Made by a program: the position numbers and the translations under genes. 64,000 bases of DNA from positions 558,001 through 622,000 of the forward strand of contig CAWIVH010000018.1 of NCBI GenBank assembly GCA_963839475.1, read 5' to 3'. The notes beneath the pieces were generated by a model. The model was given only the letters and a program-made list of their open reading frames with translations. It did no database searches and was not told the origin of the DNA. Positions 9,606-17,313 of this stretch are shown in pieces (within the stretch, counting starts at the first letter, position 1; each line of letters starts with the position of its first letter). The DNA comes from CAWIVH01 sp963839475 (lineage in GTDB: Bacteria > Acidobacteriota > UBA6911).

Positions 9606-10796
9606 TTATTTCCCGGTTTTCACTTTCACGAATACGGAAAGGACCAGCAGCGCCAGGCCGGCAGCCCCGGCCAGGTAAAGCATGTTTTGTACAACCGGAT
9701 TCTCGCGCGATCCCGGAGCTTGCGCCGGTGTCCCGGCCGCGACGGAACCGGTTGCACCATTCGCCTCAACCGCCGCCCTGGGCGCGGCTTCCGGTTTGAC
9801 ACGATCCATAATGCGACTAGCAACCGCGGCTTCCGTCGTCGCAGGATCCCGGTGAAAATCACTCAGCCCGGCGAGAGGCAAATCCGGGTCCTTTACCATC
9901 TTGCCGCCAAACGGCCGGGACCAATTCGCTGAAATCAACAGATCGGTCCCGGGATTGAGGGCTTTGACCTCGCAGGAACACCAGGCAATCAGAGACTGGC
10001 AAGCCTCCTGGATGTTTTTCTCCTGAATTCCATCGCCGACCAGCGCGTAGAGCGCGCGACCCCGGCCGAAGACAGGGAAGGCTAAAGGATCGTCATACTG
10101 GCCGAGATCAGGCTCCGATCTCATCAGTGCATTTACCAGCAGGTCTTCCTCCGGGTCGTCGCGAGCTATTTCCATCAGATCGAAATGCACAGGGTAGGTT
10201 TTGAAATCAGCGACTTCAACCTGATTCCCGTTCAGGTCCGTGCCGGTTTCAGGAATCTTGAGAGTTTTCGATCCGCGTTCCAGGCAGGCCCTGAGCGACT
10301 GCAGCGCGCGACGGTCTTTCAGCTCATTCCCGCTTTTTATCAGGATCCAGACTGCTACTTCACCGCTCAACAGCTTTTGCGCCAGCCCGGATCGCTTGGG
10401 CGAATCCAGGATTCTCCTGGCCCGGTCCAGGGTGAGCGGACCGGACCAGACGGGATTGCGGACCTGAGAGTGAGAGGGGTAGAAGGCTTCAAGCCAGGGG
10501 AAGAAGGTGATCTTTCGCTGTTCTGCAAGCGCTTTTCCCTCGAGCTTTGTGACGTCAATGCCTTTCAGGGTGTAATTGGCAATGCCGCCTCGTCCTGCCG
10601 CGCTTCTTTGCAGCAAATCGTAGGCTTTTCCAGGCGGACTGGTCTGATAGTAAACGAGAAGTTGATAGGGATCGGCCGGCCATCTTTCCAGTGCATAACG
10701 AAAAGCCGGCACGTTGCAGGCCTGGGAATCGCTGGTTATCCCCGCCAGCAGAATTCCCAGAACCATGACAATAAAGCGCAAGTGTTTATTAGCCAA
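9606..10796 (-). CDS. Exported C-terminally anchored protein, first gene of the ABC operon
   Basis: No named family is recognised. I place the start at a TTG at 10796 because a GGGAG site lies eight bases upstream and the product then opens with a signal peptide ending near SDSQA; the longest frame, also TTG, starts at 10850. The mature protein begins CNVPAFRYALERWPADPY, giving an N-terminal cysteine two residues after the likely cleavage site. It then has about 320 residues of mixed fold with conserved-looking stretches GEVAVWILIKSGN and PVFGRGRALYALVGDGI, a cysteine pair WCSCE, a Pro/Ala-rich linker, and one C-terminal membrane helix (NMLYLAGAAGLALLVLSVFV). It is 64 bases upstream of the permease, same strand. 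It is probably a periplasmic partner of the FtsX-type complex. Confidence 0.75.
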   Translation of the reverse strand: MANKHLRFIVMVLGILLAGITSDSQACNVPAFRYALERWPADPYQLLVYYQTSPPGKAYDLLQRSAAGRGGIANYTLKGIDVTKLEGKALAEQRKITFFPWLEAFYPSHSQVRNPVWSGPLTLDRARRILDSPKRSGLAQKLLSGEVAVWILIKSGNELKDRRALQSLRACLERGSKTLKIPETGTDLNGNQVEVADFKTYPVHFDLMEIARDDPEEDLLVNALMRSEPDLGQYDDPLAFPVFGRGRALYALVGDGIQEKNIQEACQSLIAWCSCEVKALNPGTDLLISANWSRPFGGKMVKDPDLPLAGLSDFHRDPATTEAAVASRIMDRVKPEAAPRAAVEANGATGSVAAGTPAQAPGSRENPVVQNMLYLAGAAGLALLVLSVFVKVKTGK

Positions 10797-11065
10797 GTGT
10801 CTCACTCCCAGATCGCGGGAAGTAGACAATACTCGGCACCGTTGCGTCAACCGCTGATAGCGGAAATGTTATGGCATGAAGAGACGGTCAGGCTGCTGGG
10901 TCGTCGTCTTCCATCAAGCAAGTCTTGATGTTAGACTTCCGCTGGTTTTACAAGTTTCCCGCGGCGGACCGTTTCCAAGGGAACCCACTCGGCCTGAAAT
11001 TCGCCCTCAGGTTCTGAATGATAAAGCGAACACAACAAAAGATTCGTCATCTGAGGAGTGCGGAC

Positions 11066-13522
11066 ATGTTACGAGGAAAGAGAATATCGGCTGCCGGGAT
11101 GCTGTTTGTGGTGCTGGTCGCCACATGGGGATGCCAGGGTCCACAGAACCCGGCGGCGACGACGCCGGCAGGCACACTGGATCGCACGGTGCTACCGCTC
11201 GCGGAGCCGCAGCATCCGCACAGCAACATATTGGATGTTCGCAATGCCCCTCCTGCTCCTCCGCGATTCGAGGTGAAAGCACCGGCGGGCGCTCCGAACG
11301 TGCTCATAGTCCTGATCGACGATATGGGCTTCGGCCAGTCCGGCGCCTTCGGTGGTCCTCTCAACATGCCGACGGTGGAGCGTCTGGCCCAGAATGGGCT
11401 GCGATACAACCAGTTTCACACCACGGCACTTTGCTCGCCCTCTCGCGCTGCCCTCCTGACCGGGCGCAATCATCACATGAACAACACAGGGTCCATCATG
11501 GAGACCTCGACGGCCTATCCCGGGAACACCGGTCAGCGCCCCGACAGTGTAGCCCCGCTGGCGAAGATGCTACGGTACAACGGCTACACCACAGCCGCCT
11601 TCGGGAAGAACCACGAAACGGCCGCCTGGGAAGTTAGCCCTTCGGGACCGACCGACCGCTGGCCGACCCGCAACGGTTTTGACAAGTTCTACGGTTTCAT
11701 GGGCGGCGAGACGAACCAGTGGGCACCGGCCATTTATGACGGCATGACCAAGGTCGAGACCCCCAGGGACCCGAACTATCACTTCATGACCGACATGACG
11801 AATCAGGCGATCCAATGGATGCAGTCGGTGAAATCCCTCACGCCGGACAAACCGTTCTTTATGTACTTCGCGCCCGGGGCGACCCATGCGCCGCACCACG
11901 TGCCGAAGGAGTGGATCGCGAAGTACAAGGGCAAGTTCGACCAGGGCTGGGACAAGCTGCGCGAGGAGACGCTCGCGAGACAGATCAAGCTGGGGGTGGT
12001 GCCGGCCGGTACGAAGCTGGCGCCGAAGCCGGAAGCAATCAAAGACTGGGAGAAGCTGACGGCGGACGAGAAGAAGCTCTTTACGCGCCAGATGGAAGTG
12101 TTTGCAGCCTTCGGCGAGTACACGGACAGCGAGATCGGCCGGCTGGTCGACGCCATCGGGGACGTGGGCCAGCTCGACAACACGCTGATCTTCTACATTG
12201 TCGGCGACAACGGCGCAAGCGCCGAAGGCGGGATGAACGGCATGTTCAACGAGATGACCTACTTCAACGGTGTGCCGGAAACCGTCGAGAGCGTCATGAA
12301 ACACTATGACGAGCTGGGGGGGCCGAACACGTACGGTCATTATGCTGCGGGCTGGGCGGTGGCAGGGGATACGCCATTCACGTGGACGAAGCAGGTGGCT
12401 TCGAATTATGGCGGGACGAGGAACGGGATGGTGGTCCACTGGCCGAAGTCGATCAAGGCCAGGGGTGAGGTCCGGGCACAGTGGCACCATATTATCGACA
12501 TTGCTCCCACGGTGCTGGAGGCTGCGGGTTTGCCGGAGCCGAAGGTGGTGGATGGCGTAGCCCAGTCCCCGATCGAAGGCGTGAGCATGCTTTACAGCTT
12601 CAACGAAGCCAAGGCGGCGGATCGCCACCTGACTCAGTACTTCGAGATATTCGGCAATCGCGCCATATACCACGAAGGCTGGCTTGCCGGTACGGTGCAC
12701 CGGGCGGCGTGGGAGCCGAAGGTGCGGGCACCGCTCGACCAGGATACGTGGGAGCTTTACGACACGCGGAGCGACTTCAGTCTGGCCAACGACCTGGCGA
12801 AGGCGAATCCGGCCAAGCTCAAGGAGATGCAGGACCTCTTCATGAGGGAGGCGGAAAAGTACTACGTGCTGCCGATCGATGACCGCGTTCTCGAGCGCGT
12901 GAACGCTTCCCTCGTCGGACGGCCCGACCTGATGGCGGGCCGCACGTCGCTCACGCTCTATGAGGGCATGACCGGCATGTCGGAGAACGTGTTCATCAAC
13001 ACGAAGAACCGTTCGCACACGATCACCGCCGAGGTCGAAATCCCGAAAGGCGGCGCGAATGGCGTCATCCTCGCGCAGGCCGGGCGGTTCGGAGGTTGGA
13101 GCCTGTATCTGAAGAACGGCAAACCAAGCTATTGCTACAACTTTCTCGGGCTGCAGCGCTTCACGGTTGCCGCTCAGAACGCAGTGCCCGCCGGGAAGGC
13201 CACGATCCGCTTCGAGTTTGCATACGACGGAGGCGGCCTTGCCAAGGGCGGAGTAGGATCAATTTTTGTCAATGGTCAGAAAGTAGCGGAAGGACGGATC
13301 GACCGCACGCAGCCCATGATCTTTTCGGCTGACGAGGGTGCCGATGTCGGCGAGGATGGAGAGACGCCCGTCACTGAGGACTATGGAATCGCGGCGCCGT
13401 ACAAATTCACCGGCAAGATCATCAAGGTGACGGTCGACGTGAAGGAGATGGGTGCGGGGACGCAGGCCGCGGCGGCCGCGGCTGGCACGGAAGCCGCCAG
13501 GAAGATGGAGGCGGCGAAGTAA
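11066..13522 (+). CDS. Arylsulfatase, large secreted type
   Basis: This enzyme hydrolyses sulfate esters. The sulfatase active-site motif CSPSR (Cys123, to be converted to formylglycine) is followed by AALLTGR, and the metal-binding LIDDMGFG stretch lies at about 83-90. Length (818 residues) and the sequence around GNHHMNN/TAAFGKNHE fit the large AtsA-like subgroup, with a C-terminal beta-sandwich from about 610. The start at 11066 follows GAGGAG by seven bases and gives a signal peptide; the TWGC sequence is a poor lipobox, so simple secretion is as likely as lipidation. The C-terminus is an alanine-rich tail. It is divergently transcribed from the ABC operon. No conventional formylglycine-generating enzyme is visible in the window. 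Confidence 0.92.
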   Translation: MLRGKRISAAGMLFVVLVATWGCQGPQNPAATTPAGTLDRTVLPLAEPQHPHSNILDVRNAPPAPPRFEVKAPAGAPNVLIVLIDDMGFGQSGAFGGPLNMPTVERLAQNGLRYNQFHTTALCSPSRAALLTGRNHHMNNTGSIMETSTAYPGNTGQRPDSVAPLAKMLRYNGYTTAAFGKNHETAAWEVSPSGPTDRWPTRNGFDKFYGFMGGETNQWAPAIYDGMTKVETPRDPNYHFMTDMTNQAIQWMQSVKSLTPDKPFFMYFAPGATHAPHHVPKEWIAKYKGKFDQGWDKLREETLARQIKLGVVPAGTKLAPKPEAIKDWEKLTADEKKLFTRQMEVFAAFGEYTDSEIGRLVDAIGDVGQLDNTLIFYIVGDNGASAEGGMNGMFNEMTYFNGVPETVESVMKHYDELGGPNTYGHYAAGWAVAGDTPFTWTKQVASNYGGTRNGMVVHWPKSIKARGEVRAQWHHIIDIAPTVLEAAGLPEPKVVDGVAQSPIEGVSMLYSFNEAKAADRHLTQYFEIFGNRAIYHEGWLAGTVHRAAWEPKVRAPLDQDTWELYDTRSDFSLANDLAKANPAKLKEMQDLFMREAEKYYVLPIDDRVLERVNASLVGRPDLMAGRTSLTLYEGMTGMSENVFINTKNRSHTITAEVEIPKGGANGVILAQAGRFGGWSLYLKNGKPSYCYNFLGLQRFTVAAQNAVPAGKATIRFEFAYDGGGLAKGGVGSIFVNGQKVAEGRIDRTQPMIFSADEGADVGEDGETPVTEDYGIAAPYKFTGKIIKVTVDVKEMGAGTQAAAAAAGTEAARKMEAAK

Positions 13523-13654
13523 TCCATCCCTTTCCGGCAGGCTGATGGGGAATTGGAGCTTCTACATTCCCGCAGCGGGAGATTCGGACCATTTGCGGGA
13601 TGGCACCATCCCCGAACAGCGCCACGAACACGAGGTAATGGAAGGGGGCATCCA

Positions 13655-14074
13655 ATGATCATGGACCAGAAGTCAACCGGCGCCGCGAACGTGGATCCGG
13701 CTCTTGACCGCACGGCGATGGCTAAATTCCGAACACAGCTCGCACTCGATCGCACCACCCTGGCCTGGATCCGAACCACACTGACAATGGCAACGTTCGG
13801 CTTTGGCATGGTCGGATTCTTTCGGTCTCTGCGAGAGAAGACCCCGACTCCAGAAGCTGTCCACTTGCATGACAATGCCATCAGGTTCGGCATTTCCTTG
13901 ATCATCCTGGGCATTATTGCCACTGTGTTAGCGGGAATCTCACACTGGCTGACATTGCGGAGGATCCGTCGAAATGAGGCGGTAGTCCTGACCCAGTGGC
14001 CTCTGAGTATCACCGTAGCTATGTTGCTGGCCGTCATTGGCTTGGTGTTGCTGTGGAATCTGCTTTCGAACTGA
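13655..14074 (+). CDS. DUF202 / YidH-family small membrane protein
   Basis: The 139-residue product has the family signature DRTTLAWIRT before the first of three membrane helices (about 42-58, 78-98 and 117-136), which is diagnostic of the DUF202/YidH group; their molecular function is unknown. The start at 13655 is chosen because GGAAGGGGG lies about 6-8 bases upstream; an open frame extends farther upstream but has no ribosome site. It follows the arylsulfatase by 132 bases on the same strand and may be cotranscribed, with no obvious functional link. Confidence 0.85.
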   Translation: MIMDQKSTGAANVDPALDRTAMAKFRTQLALDRTTLAWIRTTLTMATFGFGMVGFFRSLREKTPTPEAVHLHDNAIRFGISLIILGIIATVLAGISHWLTLRRIRRNEAVVLTQWPLSITVAMLLAVIGLVLLWNLLSN

Positions 14075-14384
14075 CCGGTCTCGCGCGGCGGTTCCATGGG
14101 AGGTCATTGTGAACACCCATCCAATTCCTCCCCAAGTGGGGCCAAATTCCATGCATGAATAACTTTCCGGAAACTTGGAGCGCTCAAGAGATTAAACCGC
14201 GTAGCCGCGGCAGGCACTGTCTGGAATACCTGAAAGGCAATAAACGCGCCAGGAACGGATATCACCTTCCTGGGATTGCCGGCAGCGGACCGTGCAGGAT
14301 ATCCGGCTTTGGGGTTCCCGGACGAGCATTCTGTTCATCGATGTAGCGGCATGAATGCGGATCTTCATTGGAGGAGGTTATGTG
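14075..14384. other. Gene-free interval of about 310 bases
   Basis: This interval holds a short open frame (14155-14346) without a ribosome site or family match, and the GGAGGAGG ribosome site of the next gene at 14370-14377. Nothing else is evident. Confidence 0.4.
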
Positions 14385-15278
14385 ATGTTTAATTTTCAGG
14401 GTAATGCAAAAGCGGCTCCATCAGGAGCCCGTATGCTTTTGTTGCGGGCTGCGGCAAGAATACCCATTTTGCTCGCTTGGATGACGTTAATATTGGCGGC
14501 CCAGCTGGCGTCGGCGGAAAAAAAGACCGGCGTGATCGCTCACCGCGGAGTGATTCTTGATGCTCCCGCCAATACCTTGCCCGCGCTGCAGCGGGCGATA
14601 GAGCTCGGTTGTGCCATGGCTGAGATTGACGTTCGATATACATCGGATGGCGAGATTGTTCTCATGCACAACGAGACCGTGGACTTTACTACCGATGGCT
14701 CCGGGCGGGTCTCGGATTTGAATATGGCCCAGATTCGTACCCTGGATGCGGGTTCTTACTTCGGCAAGCGTTTCGTCGGAACAAAGGTCCCTCTACTGAA
14801 AGAGGCCATCAGCCTGGCGCGCGGTAAAATAATGTTGTATCTCGACATGAAGGTGGAGGATCCGATCCCGACGGTGAAGCTGGTGCAGGAGATGGGAGCC
14901 CAATCAATGGTTGTTTTTCGGCCGTGGAGCTATCGCACCCTCATGGCGATCCTTGCGACGGATTCTTCGCTTCGCGTGCTATTGGACTTGGGCGATTGGT
15001 TCCAGACGACGGGGATTCTCGAGCTGCTTCACCGCCAGTTTCCCACAGCTTCATTCAGCAGCGACTGGAACAACTGGAGTGATACAATGCTGAAGGAAGC
15101 GCGACGCCTGGGAGTCGAGACCTATGTAAACGTACTTTCGCGGGATGACACTGCGGAGAATCTACGCAAAGCCGCAGCAATGGATTTCAATTACATCCAA
15201 ACCGATTACCAGGAGCGCCTGCTGAAGATACTAGCCGAGCGCAAAGATCAGGCTCCAGATATCCGCCGATATAACTAA
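14385..15278 (+). CDS. Exported glycerophosphodiester phosphodiesterase
   Basis: This enzyme splits glycerophosphodiesters into glycerol-3-phosphate and an alcohol. The GDPD core is complete: His53-Arg54 in IAHRG, Asn63-Thr64, Glu80 and Asp82 in AEIDVRY, and His95 in LMHNETVD. Residues about 27-45 form a signal peptide or membrane anchor (ILLAWMTLILAAQLASA), placing the enzyme outside the cytoplasm. The start at 14385 is set by a very strong GGAGGAGG site seven bases upstream. The 297-residue length is normal. A second, more distant paralog lies at 33656. Neighbours are unrelated, so it is probably a lipid- or teichoic-type phosphodiester scavenger. Confidence 0.9.
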   Translation: MFNFQGNAKAAPSGARMLLLRAAARIPILLAWMTLILAAQLASAEKKTGVIAHRGVILDAPANTLPALQRAIELGCAMAEIDVRYTSDGEIVLMHNETVDFTTDGSGRVSDLNMAQIRTLDAGSYFGKRFVGTKVPLLKEAISLARGKIMLYLDMKVEDPIPTVKLVQEMGAQSMVVFRPWSYRTLMAILATDSSLRVLLDLGDWFQTTGILELLHRQFPTASFSSDWNNWSDTMLKEARRLGVETYVNVLSRDDTAENLRKAAAMDFNYIQTDYQERLLKILAERKDQAPDIRRYN

Positions 15279-15485
15279 AGTTCGTCACGGCTGAACAGCG
15301 ACAGGCGGCCGCTGAGAATCAGCAAAAATGGGATTCGTTGTACGCAGCGTGGATGCAGTCGCAGCAGGGCTTCTCGTGGCCTTGATCTTTGTTGTCGGCG
15401 TTGAGTGGATGAGCTCGATTCTCCATCCCCGGCTTTCCATGGGCAGCGGTGCCCGTCTCCCGAATTCTAAAAATCGGAGGCAGAG

Positions 15486-16484
15486 ATGAGTCGACGTCCG
15501 TCGATGACGGCTCCGGAAAGGGCTCCCCGCAGCGATGTCCTCGATTGGCTGCTCGAGGAAGATCAGCCTTGCGTGCGCTACCTAACATTGGTCGAATTGA
15601 TCGGCAGGCCGACTCACGACCCCGAGGCTCGGAGCGCTAGAGAGGCAATGACCGTGCGGGGCTTCGCAGCCAAAATTCTCGCGCAACAGGATCCCGACGG
15701 CCACTGGATCGGCCAGGAGAGCTTTTATCGACCGAAGTATCTGGCGACGAACTGGATGTTGCTTATCCTGGCTGACCTTGGGCTCTCGAGAAACGAGCCT
15801 CGTGTTGCCAAAGCATGCGAGCTATGGCTCAAGCGCTTCGCGAAGCCTGATGGCGGCTTTTCGCCCGACGAGATGGGGAAGAGCCATCTTTGCACCACCG
15901 GTAATTGTGCGCGTGCGCTTTGCCAGCTCGGGTATATCGAGCACCCTAAGGTAACGGGTGCCTTTGAGTGGCTCGCCGGCAGCGCCGACAAAAAGGGCGG
16001 TTGGAGCTGTTTCGGGAGCGGCCGGAACCTGGACTCCTGGGAAGGGCTGAGCGCTTTTGCGGTCTACCCGAGGGAGCGCTGGAGTGCGGCGATGAAGGAA
16101 GCGGTAGAGAAAGGAGCCGAGTTCTTCCTGGAGCGGGAGTTGCACAAGCAGGGAGATCATTACGAACCCTGGTACCGGTTCCATTACCCGGTGCACTACT
16201 ACTACGATCTGCTCGTAGGTCTCGATGTTCTGACCGCGCTCGGCTACGGCAATGACTCACGGTTGGCGCACGCAGTCTCAGTTCTCAAGGAGAAGCGGCG
16301 CCGCGATGGCCGCTGGAACCTGGACGCCGCGCATCCCGACATTGAGGGCAAGATGCTCGAGTGGTTGAAGAAGCATCCGAAACAGGCGCCGACGCCCTTC
16401 GCGATCGAGAAGATAGGGGCGCCGAGCAAGATCATTACATTCAAGGCGCTTGCCGTGCTGAAGCGGCTGGGAGAGCCCATCTAA
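15486..16484 (+). CDS. Squalene-cyclase-like alpha/alpha-toroid protein, cytoplasmic
   Basis: The 332-residue protein is mostly helical with recurring QxxDGxW-type units (LAQQDPDGHWIG, FAKPDGGFSP, KRRRDGRWNLD), the pattern of prenyltransferase/squalene-oxidase repeats that build an alpha/alpha toroid. It has no signal peptide and lacks the DXDD acid motif of true squalene cyclases, so a cyclase role is not supported. A cluster of aromatics and histidines, RFHYPVHYYYD, near residue 240 could line a binding cavity. The start follows GGAGG by seven bases. Related proteins appear in many Acidobacteriota and Chloroflexi without known function. Confidence 0.7.
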   Translation: MSRRPSMTAPERAPRSDVLDWLLEEDQPCVRYLTLVELIGRPTHDPEARSAREAMTVRGFAAKILAQQDPDGHWIGQESFYRPKYLATNWMLLILADLGLSRNEPRVAKACELWLKRFAKPDGGFSPDEMGKSHLCTTGNCARALCQLGYIEHPKVTGAFEWLAGSADKKGGWSCFGSGRNLDSWEGLSAFAVYPRERWSAAMKEAVEKGAEFFLERELHKQGDHYEPWYRFHYPVHYYYDLLVGLDVLTALGYGNDSRLAHAVSVLKEKRRRDGRWNLDAAHPDIEGKMLEWLKKHPKQAPTPFAIEKIGAPSKIITFKALAVLKRLGEPI

Positions 16485-16713
16485 TGGTCCCAGCCTGAGG
16501 TAACAGCAGTGTGGCCAGGCCTGACCGGCAAACTCGTTTTGCTGAGGCCCCAAGCGGCTTTATAGGAAGTATGGATCGACATCATCCATCGAAGGGCAGA
16601 TTCAAAGGGTTGAGTATCAGAGGAGCAGCCGCTTCAATGCGCGCCATTTCAGAAACGGCTTGCACCCCTAAAGGTGCGCTGCTAGCTTAGATTAGAATTC
16701 GGGTGAGTCATTC

Positions 16714-17313
16714 ATGGGATCGGCAACTTCGAGTTTCACACTCATCGATAGAATCAAGCAGGGAGATCGGGATGCGTTCACTCCCCTCTTTGAAATGTAC
16801 CGCGCCAGATTGGCAGTATTGATTCACTATCGCCTCGGTCCCCAGCTGCGCGCAGAGGTCGAAGTCAATGATCTGCTCCAGGAAACCCTTCTCAAGGCAT
16901 TCCGGGATTTCGATCACTTCCAATATCGAGGGCCGGGGAGTTTCCTGCACTGGCTTTCGCGCATAGCCGATCACATCATCATCGATGCGGCCCGCTTTCA
17001 GGGGCGCAACAAGCGGCATGCCACCGAAATGGTACCTCTGAGATCCGACAGCCAACCGCAGGGGGCGGAACCCATAGACTCCAGAACCCCGAGTCGTCTT
17101 CTGGCACAGAACGAAGGATTGCGCCAGCTGCTGGCCATGCTGGAAGCACTGCCTGAACAATACCGGCAGGTCATTCTGCTGGCAAAGGTCGAGGGGCTGC
17201 CCACCGATGAGGTCGCCGAGAGACTGAGCCGAAGCCGTGCCTCGACGGCTCTGCTGCTTCATCGCGCGCTCAGGCGTTTCCGCGAGATTCGGGACGCCGG
17301 TGTCACGCCATGA
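16714..17313 (+). CDS. ECF-type sigma factor of the kinase-linked group
   Basis: The 199-residue protein has sigma region 2 (about 20-95, with the core-binding stretch VNDLLQETLLKAFRDF) and region 4 (about 140-195, LPEQYRQVILLAKVEGLPTDEVAERL). It directs RNA polymerase to alternative promoters. Its ATG follows GGGTGAG, and its stop overlaps the ATG of a Ser/Thr kinase gene by four bases. No anti-sigma gene is adjacent. Such sigma/kinase pairs are known in planctomycetes and Acidobacteriota, and in some ECF groups the sigma factor is activated by phosphorylation rather than release from an anti-sigma; that is the likely control here, by inference from arrangement. Confidence 0.9.
   Translation: MGSATSSFTLIDRIKQGDRDAFTPLFEMYRARLAVLIHYRLGPQLRAEVEVNDLLQETLLKAFRDFDHFQYRGPGSFLHWLSRIADHIIIDAARFQGRNKRHATEMVPLRSDSQPQGAEPIDSRTPSRLLAQNEGLRQLLAMLEALPEQYRQVILLAKVEGLPTDEVAERLSRSRASTALLLHRALRRFREIRDAGVTP

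Noticed and set aside
11570..13018. Minus-strand open frame of 482 residues inside the arylsulfatase
   Set aside because: Arg/His/Val-rich shadow of a well-supported sulfatase.
14155..14346. Plus-strand open frame of 63 residues before the GDPD gene
   Set aside because: No ribosome site and no recognisable sequence; the strong ribosome site here belongs to 14385.
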